Source: Desmodesmus armatus
Lineage: Eukaryota; Chlorophyta; Chlorophyceae; Sphaeropleales; Scenedesmaceae
Reading direction: 5' to 3'
NCBI GenBank assembly: GCA_007449985.2
Contig: VIIQ02000108.1
Span: 248,001 to 312,000 of the forward strand
Length of the DNA stretch: 64,000 nucleotides
Below the pieces are notes generated by a model. It saw only the letters and a program-made list of their open reading frames with translations. It was not told the origin of the DNA and searched no databases. Below, piece after piece: positions 22,701-34,111 of the stretch. Position numbers and translations under genes: made by a program. Numbering within the stretch: the first letter of the stretch is position 1; each line of letters opens with the position of its first letter.

Positions 22701-25700
22701 GATAACAAGCCTCACAGCCACTGATTGAGGGACCTGCTGGGTGGCCAGGCAAGGCCCTTCCGTTGCTTGGGCACGCATTCGGCTCGCGTGCAAGAATTTC
22801 AACCCTGCTGACTCAGCAGGCCCAAAGCCAAACGCCACATGAGTTACTAGGCCCAGGCGAGTGCTCACCAGGTCGTTTGCCCTTTGCCACTCCTGCCAGA
22901 ACGCCCCTCATGCCACCGGCCAGTCCAGAAAAGCTCAAGGTCTCCCGGTCAGCCCTGTCTGACATCATCTGCGCCTGCACCAGCAAGCAAGCAAGCACAT
23001 GCTCAGCAAAGCCCAGCCTGTGTCAACCAACAGCCCACAAACTGCAGCTCAGCAGCCAAAACACCAACCGCAGCATTGCTGGCAGGTCGTGTCAATCCTG
23101 GTGCTGAGCTCACTGCACTGCATGTCTGCATGCAACAGTCAAATGCCTGCATACCCGCCACGCTGGCCCACCGCACCCACCTCTTGCTGCTGCAGGCCAT
23201 GAGCACCCTGCCCGTATTCATCATCTATGCAGGATGTCATGGTCGTGGACAGGCTGACTGGCGTCGTGGAGTTCTGCCTGTACAGGCCTACTTCCGCGCT
23301 GCCGACACCGTTGCCGCCGTCTGCCAGCAGCATCTGCTGCCGTTCGTGCCATGGCTCGTTCTGCTCCTGCCAGGGCTGCAAACATTCCTGCACGGCTGCT
23401 GGGTCCACACTCGGCGGGCACACAGTGCTGGCGCTGGTCCCGTCAGCGCAGAGCAGGCTGGCGGACCGGCGCCGTTGCTGTTGCTGCAGCTGCTGGTGGG
23501 GCTGCTGCTCCAGAGACCTCAGCGCCCCAGTGCTAGCGGTGCTGGCACGAGATAAGGGGCTGCCAGATGGCCCAGACTGCACGACTGCCAGTGGGCAAGC
23601 CCCTTCCAACACCGGGCTGTGATCGCTGAGATGCCCAAGGCTGTCTCCTGACCCGTCCCCTAAAACAACAATTGGTGTGAAGGCGTGGCAGTGGCATCAC
23701 AGCAGCAGACATTGTCAAGGGTAAGGGTGGGCAACAGCTTGCTTCACCACACATTGTGTTGACACAAAACAGGGAGCCTCTTGGCTGGGGAGCGCGCAAC
23801 ACTGCATCTTTTGTTCTTACCAGGCAAATCGCAGTTGCACCCACCTGCTGCACATGTCTGGATGCGTGGGATGCGTAGAGGGCCCAGCAGTGGATCGTAG
23901 GTGCTGTTGCTGGGCCACATGTTCGGCACCGAAGCAAAGCGCACACCGGGAGGGTCTTGCGCAGGCGCGGTGATGTCCAACTGGGCAGCAGCTCTCTTGC
24001 CCGCTGTTGGCGTTCCACCTGACTCATCCTCCGACACAGCGGCGTTGATCATGATGGCAGGCATGGCGGCAACAGACATATTGAACGGCTGCAGGGGCCG
24101 GTTGCGCGGCACGAGCCTGCCGGCAGGCGTATTTTCACTGAAAATGCGCAACTGTGGGGGCGAGTTGGACCTGCCAAACAACATGCTGCCAAAGCCAGAA
24201 GGAGCACGGGGGCTGCCCTGGCCCCCGGACCTGGCCAAAAAGCCCATGCCCGCCCTGCCAGCTTCGCTCACAAAGGCCCTGGCATTCAGGCTGTAGCTGC
24301 AGCTGTGAGAGCCCACCAGCTGCCCCCCAGCAGACAAGCTTGAGCGGCTGCGGGTCGTGAGCCCAAGCACGCCCTCCCCTGAGGTGCCTTGTGCGCTCGC
24401 TGCTGAAGCAGCGGGGATGGTGTAGGAGTTGCTGGTCGCGACAAACGAGGGTGTATGCGTCCTGAGCGATGTTGGGCTGTTGCTGCGCTTTGACAGCATG
24501 CGAAGGCCAGCAGCTAACAGGCCGCTGTGGCTGCTGGCAAAGCTGCCGCCGCTGAGGGCAGGGACTGCGACTGAAGCGTCTGCCACCTTCTCAGCGCACG
24601 GCTTGAGGAACCGGGACCGCAGCCGCTCTGTCTCTGCCTGGAACAGAAGTTTCGGATTTTCCAGGCCCCTGCATGCGAGGAGAAACATGACGCCCAAGCT
24701 AAGAGAGGACACATGCATGCGAAGATGATCAAACGACATGCTGCGAGCAAGCTCTGTTTCTTCTTTTCTACTGACCCATACTTGTGCCAGGATTTGACAG
24801 CAGTGCGCAAGTTACGGCTTCCAGGCTTATCTGCTGGGGGCCTCACCGCAGCTTGAAGTAGCCCAATGCATGCATGTACACCTCCTTGTGCTCCTCCGGC
24901 TTCTCCTGCTCCTCTTTTGCCCCAAGCCGCTCCATAGCCCCAAGCCGCTCCATATCATCATGATTCTCCTGCAGCATCACCTCCTTCTTGAAGTGGTGGC
25001 CGCTGCCTGGGGTGTAAAGCAGCTGTGTTGTGGTGATTTCGCCCTGGTGGAGCAGCAGTTTGCCGTCCTCGGTCTGTGGTGACTGGCTTGCCTCAATGAG
25101 CACCTGAGCAGTATAAGACAGATAAGGAGGACGTCACGTTTGTTTGTGTCTGGTCGAAGCAAGCAGCCCACAGTGCCGTGTACAGCACTGTTCAGCTGCC
25201 CCAGGAAGGGCTTGAGCTGCTTGAGGGCAACACACCGGCAACTTTTGTGTGAAGATGAAAAGTGCCAGCGCAATAAAAAAACAAGCGCTATGCAGCAGCT
25301 CTGCCGGGTAGGCAGACCCCTGCGGCCCTGCTTGTGCATCAGCGCACCTGCCCTGGCGCAGCCAGTGCCATCACTCTCGCAGCGCAGTTGGCCAGCACTC
25401 CGAAATAGTCTGCCCTGCCTGTGCCCAGGGGCCGCTTGTTGGTGATCATGCCCCATGACATGCCGATGCGCACGCGTGGACCGTTCCATATGCGGTGGCC
25501 GAACTCATCATCCTCACGCGCGCACTCTGGCAGCTGCAGGGTATTATCAACACAGTACATCACAGTACAGTACAGTGACGTCCAGTGATGTTGAAGATTC
25601 AGGCTTGAGGCCATTGGGGAGACACGGGAAGCGTGGCTGGGGAGGGTGGGGAAGCTTGCCACGTCAACCCTACATACCATTGAACTAATACTATTACACC

Positions 25701-28700
25701 ATTGCATACAAGACTTCACAAGCACGCAGGATGTCTGCCTCAATGCGAAATGCAGTAATGCACGGTGATGGACCTGTGTGCACCGTCCAGCTGCAAGCAC
25801 CCAACAGTGTCCTTACTTGTGCAAGCTGCTGTGGCCAATCCACGTACAGCAGCTCCTCTTGCACATGAGCCGCCCAGCGTATGGCATCCTCCAGCTCACT
25901 GTCAGCAGTAAGGACAACAGAAACAACAGGCAAACCTTGCCTATTGTTGAACGATTGCGCTACAATGATGCTGCATGCTGTGGAGGCTGAACATGCTGAA
26001 TCGCCGTGCCAGCGCCCAGCCAGTTGCCAAGAAGTAGAATGGTATATTGCAAGCAGCCATGGTGGGCAGTGCATTCAGTAGGTTGATGTGCTGGGAGATC
26101 GCAAATCAACACGCACCTAAAGGCAATGGTGAACTTGCCAGGCTCTGGCTCCTTGCACTCGTAACCGCCATACCGACCCAGCAGCCGGCGAGCCAATTCA
26201 GCGTACTTTCCAACAGAGTACTGCAACAAAACACGCAGCAGTTTGGACAGTCAGCTGCAGGTGCTATGAGACTGCCACGCAGCACACTGCCACTGGACAG
26301 AGGCCGACGACGTCGGTGTGTGAAATGCTTGTGCACCTGCACTACTCACAACAAGCATGCATGCACCACAACGAAGCATGTGCCTGCAAGACGTTTGACG
26401 CTACATCCCGGCTGTGTACGTGCCAGAGCCTCAACAGCATGAGGACAATGTGCTGCTTACCTGGTATGCAACTATGAGGGCACTGGCTGCAGCTGCATCT
26501 TCTGGCGTCAGCTCTTGGTCGCCCTTCTCGAGCTTTGCCACCTGCTCCGGCTTGTTCACCTGCAGCACCACAAAAGCGGGCTGACTGCATGAAGTGCTCA
26601 TGTATTGTTATGTGCTTTGCAGTTCAAAACGAAGTACCTTGCTAGCCCTGACAAAGCAGCACCTGCTGGCCCAGTGGTTGCCATTGAAGCCACCTGTGTG
26701 GGCCAAGACGGCTGCTTCCGACACCTTGAGATACTCAAGCAGAAGCGCTTTGAATCAAACGCACGCTCAGGATTGGAAGGGCACAGCCAATGCCACCACA
26801 CGCCCGACGCTACCCAACACCTCGCCATGGCCGCTCAACCTCATGGCGCAGCAGTTTGAGCCCCGCAACCCACCTTCATGAACACGATTGCCATGGGCTT
26901 CGTTGGGTCTGGGGCGTCCCTGTAGCCCGGCTCCACCAGCCGCTTGGTCTGTATGTGCGCAAAGTTGCGCCTGGACAGCAGGTTTGGCATGACCTCCATC
27001 AGGTGCATGGGCTTGGGGAAATCATTGGAGAGCACGTGCACGCCCAGGCTGAGGGTTGAGACGGCCCCAGGGTGCTGTGCGACGGCTTCCTTCACAGACT
27101 CCCAGGCAGACTCACTGAGGACCACTTGGCCGCCACGGGCTGCGTAGCTGATCACCACAGGCAGCGTGACACCGGGCCCGCTGTACCGGGCCGTCCTGCG
27201 AGCAGACGTAGACTCCTGGTTCGCGTCGTCCACATACTGCAGGCACACCAAGGAAAACAGAAACAGCATAAGCCCATGTCAGACAGGTATGGAATAGAGC
27301 GCATAGTGACGTTCAGCCACAAGAAAGGCCGTCCTCTACCTGAACACTTCTTTCCCAACAAAGCTGTCACAGACTGAATTTTAGTGCACCCGCCTCAAGG
27401 CCCTGTCCGCACTGCTCACACCCTAGGTCAGTGTAAGTAATTCTTCAAACAGTATGTGGAAGGGTCACCGGCTGTGCGTGCGCCTACGCACCTGAAACTC
27501 ATCCGTATGGTGCATGGCCATGCACATCCGCGGCCCTTTGAACAGCCACCGCCCGTCCAGGCTGGGCACGTCTGGCCCAAGGTAGGGTGCTGTGTCCCGG
27601 GGCCAGTTTATGTACATGAGCAGCATCTGTGCTGCGTGTGTGAACCGCAGCGCGTCCATGCTGTCCAGAAATACAGCCGCCCAGACACCCTGCAAACATG
27701 CAACAACAGCGCATTGATGTGCAGGAGTACACCACCCCTTTCGCCACACATGTAAGCTCATGGCTGTGCTTGTAACCTCAACCCGCTGTTGCCCAGACCA
27801 CAAGGAGGGTACAGGGTACACACCCACGGCAGCACATAGGCTTTGCAGTTCTAAGACAGCCAACCACGGCTGCTCAGCCTTGAAAAAGATTAGTGTTGTG
27901 CTCACCTCTTTGAATCCAGCTGGTAACGCCTCGAAGACGTAGCCGCGAAACTGCTGTGCAGTCTGAGAGAACAGCTCTGTGAAGTGCTCTGCCACCTTTG
28001 CTGGCACGCCACCCTTCTCGCTCTTTGCACGAGTGCACAGCCTCAGAGCGACGAACACCAACCTGGTGTTCCTGGGATTGGGTGGCTTGCAAACATTGTA
28101 CTCCAGCATTGGAGGTATCTGCACAAGCAAAAGCAGCCATCTGAAGCCGCAAAACAAGGGTGGCTGGCCGGCAAAAGCAGAAGTGGGGGCGTTCTGTGAC
28201 ATTTGCTTCAGGCACAACGCGGGCCAGGACATGCTCAAAACAGAGCCGCGTAGCAGGCAGTGTGCAAGGGTCTGATGTCAAGATTTGCTGAACACACAGC
28301 AGCAGGCATCCCGCTGCTACCGCACCGTCTTGTTTGGCAGAGGCCATAACTGCGAGCACTTGCGCAGAGGAGGGAATGTCCTCTTGAGGGGCTTGCCCAC
28401 AACGTCCGACACAGAGTACAGGAAGGTGGGCACTGAGATGACGCTGGTCTGATAAAGGCCCAGCAGGTGCACGACTGGGAAGCCAGCTTGGCTCATGTCT
28501 TCCAACAGCTTCGATAGCGCATCCTACACACAAACAAGGATCCAGTGGTGCACAAGTATGGAGCCTGCACGTTGATCATGTTGTATAGCAGGCAGTACCC
28601 CAACCAACCTGGCACAACCACTACCTCGCTGGCTGCCCAAAGCACTGCAAGGGGGTGCTGCGGTGACTTGAATTCCTGACGCTTCCTCAGCATCGTTCAG

Positions 28701-31700
28701 ACTGCCGCAAACTTGTGCAGCAGGTCCAATCAAACCGGCATGGTGCGTTCCTGGCAAGCAGGTGGCGTGCAGATTGCAGCAGCAGGGCCCGCACCTCTGT
28801 GAGCACAATCTGGCCGCCATGAGAGATATCGCTGATATCTGCCACAACCTGGACAGCGGGTCCAGCAAAGACCTTCTGCCTTGTCTGATTGTGCAGTTTC
28901 ATCGCCACGGTGCCCTTCTGCGCAAAGTGCACACCCATGCGCACGCGCGGTCCCGCGAACACCAGCTGCTGTGTTTCGAGATCTGCAGAGACACAAGCAA
29001 TAGTGAACACACAGTCGCACGGCAAGGAAGCAAAACAATGTGTCTGCATTTTTTTCCGCCAAGCGTGTTACCTCACGAACAAAGGCACATATCTGCTGAC
29101 AGCCCCATATGTTGCGCTAAACCCCTCACAAGTTGCTTACCCCTCACAGGTTTGCAACCATTGAGAGCCAGGACTCGCCGGGCCACGACTGCTCCAGGAA
29201 CCGGTACTGCATGCTTGTACAGAAGTTCATGGCCGCTTGGCACGAGGCAAACGCCACTTGGAAGGAGTCGCCCTCGGTCGCAATTTCGTAGCCCCCGTAC
29301 TTGGCGATACCCTCGCGCATCAGCTGATCATGGATCTCTTGCAACTGCACTCAACACACAACATGATGCTGTATGCAGAGCGGGAGTGGCATGACACTTT
29401 GAGCATACGCGAACAACTTTAGCACGTGAACAGGTTAGCACGACATACACCCAGCTGGGCTACAATCAGCTTAGAAGTGGCTAGGCAGCGCACCTGCTTG
29501 AACGCGCGGCCATCCTGCTGGCTGAGCTCCGTTGAACCCTCGATGTCAGTCCATACAAAGGCAAGGTCACACTCAACGCCCTCTTGCATGCGGCTCAGCA
29601 TGTGCTGCAGAGGGACAAAGGAGCCGCTGCTGACGCTGTTGGGGTCGCCTTGTGATGACAGGGCAAACATCAGAGCCTTCAGCTGCCTGCCGTCCTGCAA
29701 ACACACCAAACAAATATACAGGCGCATTCGCTTGGAGTCAAGCAGCCACTGCTGCGGACGTTGCTGCATTTGCCTGTGCAAATGCAACCGATGGCAACTA
29801 TTGCGCAAAAGCAGACGTAATGTTGAGACTATATCAGCCAACTGGGCGCACCTCAGCCTGCTGCTTCTCCAGCCTCCTGTGCTGGCGCACTCTTTGCTTC
29901 ATGACGTACACAGCCGCCAGAGCGCCGATGATGAGGCAGCCAACGCCGACAATGCCGCCTATCAAGGCTGCATTCTCTGCCGAGACAAAGCCCTTCCTGC
30001 AGGCAGGTAACACACAGCCAGCAGTAAGCAGGTCACTGCGCAACAAGCACACAAGCCTGGTCTTTCAGAAGGCATGTGCAATGACTGCAGGCGTCTTGGC
30101 ACGTCATAGTGGTCCACCATGGCTCTCTGATTGCATGGCCATAGCAGCACCCAAGGCCAGCACGGACACCCACCCTGTTGGGATGACAGTGACCGCGATG
30201 GATCGTGAGGCCGTGCTGAGTCCTGCACCGTTTGTAGCTGTCACCTGCAAGGAATGTGACGGCAGCAGCATGACAGCAGCCTGCGGTGTGCAACTAAGAG
30301 TGCTGAGGCACATGCGACGCGTGTCAACAAAAAGACGACGGTTGCAGGCACATAAGGCGGATGGCAGTTGTCCACACACCTGTGCAACATAGTCGATGCC
30401 TACAGCAAGCGGCTCCGGCGCCATGATTTGCAGCTTCCTGACATCAGGCTTCGCCGACACAGGATCTGTGAGAGGCGTAAGGCTGATGCTGTCATCCAAC
30501 CTGTTGCGTGTCTGCAGGAAAAAATCATGCATGAAAGGGCACACAAGCAGGAATGACACTTCATGAAGGCCAGGCCCGTGCTGGCAGGTTTTGCACCCAA
30601 TGACAGAAAATCAGCCATGCGGACAGGGCATCAACCGGTGACTTCCAGGAAAAGGTCGCATGCTTGCACCACCACAGCCACCAGTCAGCATGCATCTGAT
30701 GCAGGACACGTCTAGAATGCATTGCCAATGAGCCTGCTAGTAGCGTGTATACTTGAGCTGCAGGTGATGCATTATGTCAGCCACACGTAACACACCTGCT
30801 GGAAGAACTGGACCACATAGCCAGTAACGCCGCTTTCGGCATCCCCAAAATCGTCCCAGGAGGTCTGCAGCGACTGCGTCAGGGTGGTGCTGGAGGCCTG
30901 CTGGAACGTGAACCTGCATGCAAATAATGCACAGCACATGCATGGGACCAAAGTCATCCTGCGTGTTGTGAGCCGCCGTGCTGCTCCTATCAAAGGGTGT
31001 CGCATGGGTGGACTTCATGCTTGCTGCACTGTTGACTGAAAGCAGTTGTTCCAGAAACGTGCTTGAGGATGCGTCACCCCCGCAGACCCAAGCCATGCTT
31101 ACGTATTGTATACGGTGCCTGCAACCGGCCCTGTAGTGTCGACGAGTACAGCCTTGCTGCTGACATTGATGCTGAGAGGGGGCCCAGCATGGTTCCAGGC
31201 CACAACCGTCACATAGTAGGTCTGTCCCTCCAGCAACGAAATGGTGGTGAGGTTGTAAACCTGCCGATGGAGCAGGATTGCAGGCGCGACACAGTGCAGT
31301 TGCAGGGCAGTGACTGATACTTTGCACCTCCGTCAGACAGCGGCCATGTTTTTGTGAGCTGTGCTGGCAGGCTGCTGCATGCACTGGTATGTTTTGAGCA
31401 GCAACCAACATGGCAAGCTTGATGAGACAAAACTGCACAGACGCTGAATTGCACCCCCTGCAGACAGCTGCATCATCCTTACCACAGGCGTAACGAACAT
31501 CTTCTGCGTGCCTCCTGCATACTTGATGTCCTTGAGCACTTTGGCGGCTGTGACGTCCACAAGCGGCACCACATCGACCACAAACGGCTTGCTGCCAATC
31601 CCCCACTGCGCCCTGGAGATCCCCGTCTCGTAGTCGACAAAGCCAGTGTAGTTGAAGGCAACCATGCTACGGGATGTCCAGTACATGGGGGTCCAAATCC

Positions 31701-33440
31701 TGCAGGGAGCGGCGTGAAACAAGTGTGCATCCCAGCGGTGCTGGGTGAGTGACGCGCAGGACAGCTGCAGCAAGTCTTTAGACACTTCTCAAGGTTGCTG
31801 CAACGAGCCATCGGCTGACCTGACCATGCGGCTGCTGTTCAGATCAGCACAGCTTGACTGAGGGGTGTGCTGAGCAAAGAGCACCGACATTGCTGTACAG
31901 CTGGACCACTTACACACAGCCGACCTCAGCGTTGCAGTCAGGTGGAGTTCCGTCGCATTGACTGATGCCTAGGAAGGTGCCTTCGATGTCATTCACCCTG
32001 ATCTTGGGCTCATTCAAGCATCTTGGCACAGTCCCTGCAGAAGATGAGGCAGGCAAGGGCAAGTGCCAGGCCGGTCCATATGGCCTATAGAGACGCACAT
32101 CAGCTTGCATGCGGGTGTTCTTGGTCAATATATGGTGGAGGGCCGATGCAGGACAGGGCCCAGGGAGCTGCCTGCTGCTCGATAAGTCCAGGCTGAAGGC
32201 TGCGCACCGCAGGACTTTAATCATACAATCCAACCATCCACGCCGTGCAGGACGCTGTGTGTGCAGGACAGCTGCTGCGGAGTGCGACCTCACCACACAG
32301 CAGGGGGTTGAAGGATACATCGTACACAGCCTGGTTGCTGCACCACCCCGGTTGCTGCACCACACCGTCCGGCACTGGGCCAGAGAAGTTATTATTCTGC
32401 AGCTGCGCCTGCTTCAAGTCGGCCATTGCCCCAAGATAGCTTGGCAGGGGCCCGGAGAGCTCGTTGTTGTCCAGGAGCAACCACTGCAGCTTGGTGAGGG
32501 TGCTGAGCTGGCTCGGCAGTGTACCCCTGTGAACAGCAGATACCAAAGCTTCAAAGAGGATGAGGTCAACATATGTGCTGTGCTGTGCTGTGCCGGGGCT
32601 GCTTGCTTGCTGCTGCCAGCCAGCAAGGCAGCTGCGCAGGACGTGTGCTGAGCATGATTGTGTGCTGAGCATGGTGTGCTGATACTGGCCGCCGACCCTG
32701 CACAATTGCTGATTGCTGCACGTAAATGTGGCCAAGGTTGCCGCTGCAAACCAGCAAGGCAGCTGCGCAGGACGTGTGCTGAGCATGAATGTGTGCTGAG
32801 CATGGTGTGCTGACCCTGGCCGCCAACCCTGCAAAACTGCTGAATGCCGAACGTAGATGTGGCCATGATTGTCATGCACTTCATCTCCATCAAAACATCA
32901 ATGCAGGACTCTTGCTGATGCTTACGTGAGCTCATTGTTGGACAGATCCACAAACAGCAGCTCCTGCAAGCTGCCAAGCATCGGACTGATCGTGCCTTGC
33001 AACTTCTGCCCGCCTGCGTTGGCCATGGGTCCCAGGTCCAGGCCCAGCACCCTGTGGAATGGTGTGGCGCTGCTGTTGTAGGTGCTGTCACAGGCAGCAG
33101 CCAGCGAGCGTATGGGCAAATCTTCACAGCTGCAGATGACACCTTTCCACCCATCCTGGCACGGGTCAGTTGCTGTCGACACCCAGGTGGACAGGATGCT
33201 GTCCTGCTGTGGGCTGAGGCCAGCCAGGAACGCGTTGAGGGCGGCTACATCGTTTGGTGCTGTAGTGTTGGGGCCTGGCAGCTGGGCGTCTGCTGCTGTC
33301 AGGACGGCCAGCAGCAGGCTAGCCCAGAGCAGGAGGGTGCACCTGGCATGCAGGGCCCGCCTGTGCCCTGCATGTGCCGCTGCCGCCTGTGTGTGAGCCA
33401 GTCGTGCGAAGTTGCTGTGTAGGCTCACAGGCTCAGGCAT
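19753..33440 (-). CDS. LRR receptor-type class III adenylyl cyclase with three cyclase homology domains
   Basis: 27 exons, phases consistent: 33440-32926, 32526-32294, 32034-31914, 31699-31483, 31260-31103, 30913-30796, 30511-30380, 30244-30174, 29996-29852, 29694-29494, 29344-29179, 28982-28795, 28523-28326, 28118-27906, 27689-27492, 27236-26874, 26559-26461, 26220-26117, 25898-25817, 25533-25348, 25103-24847, 24668-23821, 23659-23181, 22974-22869, 22603-22548, 22291-22073, 21777-19753; about 2,565 aa. Domains: signal segment (about 35-52), LRR N-cap and three to four LRRs, fibronectin-III-like modules, TM helix (about 532-554), then cyclase domains CHD1 (about 600-820), CHD2 (840-1060) and CHD3 (1065-1290), and a 1.3-kb-codon low-complexity tail. 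CHD1 has TDIEGST (D620) and EGDSF (D663), the two metal Asp residues, but Val/Gln/Asp at the base-site and catalytic positions. CHD3 has K1135, D1216, N1223 and R1227 (DYFG...N...R) but no metal Asp. Cyclase domains of this type resemble trypanosomatid receptor cyclases. Expected product: cAMP made inside the cell on ectodomain signalling. Receptor ligand unknown. Confidence 0.88.
32617..32882 (-). repeat. 131-bp tandem duplication in intron 1 of the receptor cyclase
   Basis: CAGCAAGGCAGCTGCGCAGG recurs at 32621 and 32752, followed in both copies by the same GTGTGCTGAGCATG and TGTGCTGAGCATGGTGTGCTGA words. The two units are about 90 percent alike and fill most of the intron between the LRR-encoding exons 1 and 2. 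Confidence 0.9.
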
Positions 33441-34111
33441 CAGCAGGCTGCTCCAGAGCGATCATGCTGCCATGCTGCCAGTCTTGGGGCCTGGAACTGT
33501 AAGGTAACAACCGCTTCTAAGTATGCTACCGCTGTGGAAGGGAACAGATGCAAGCCTGGTGAAGTCAGTGTGTTGCTCCACTCAGCCTGCTGTCTTCTTT
33601 GCCTGGGCTGAAACAGCACGCCCTGATGGCGTATGAGCGGCGAAACTATGCTACAAGTGTCAGCCACAGTTCAACACACGCTGAGAGCTTGACAAAAGAC
33701 GGCAGGTGGGCCTTGGTAAGAGCACCACAAACATTTGGTGATGAGGTGATTGAGTTGAAGCATGGATGGGCAGGTAGACTGTCTCTGGAGGGGAAAATAT
33801 TGTAATTCAAATTCCAGCAAGCTTCGGTCAAGTTAATTGACGCCAAGCAAGGCTTGTTACATAAGCTGTTTCGTGGTTTCGGGGATTGTCCCAGGGGTTG
33901 TCACGTTGTGTGTCTGATGAGATGTATTCTTGTTTCTATCGGCATTCTGAATGCCTGTGTGGTGTTAGTTTGCACAAACGTTGAAGCAAAGTCTGAAGAA
34001 AGTCTGCACAGTGCACAGAGCAGCAGGCACAGACATGTCGGAGCCCCTTTGGAGCTGAACATATGCATCATAGCTGGTGGATCCGAAACGTCAAGTCTGC
34101 CAGAGCCCTGC
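33441..34111. promoter_or_regulatory. Shared divergent promoter region of the receptor cyclase and RING-H2 genes
   Basis: The two start codons face away from each other, at 33440 (minus) and 34112 (plus), leaving 671 bp for both 5' UTRs and promoters. The stretch is less GC-rich than the flanking coding sequence (for example 33640-33860). I cannot identify specific elements. Confidence 0.5.

Noticed and set aside
19962..24728. Many plus-strand frames opposite the receptor cyclase tail (for example 20754-21533)
   Set aside because: They mirror low-complexity coding sequence of the minus strand and contain no motif or matching splice sites.
19753..33440. Reading the cyclase as a guanylyl cyclase
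   Set aside because: CHD3 has Lys and Asp at the two base-recognition positions, the adenine-specific pair. Guanylyl cyclases use Glu and Cys.
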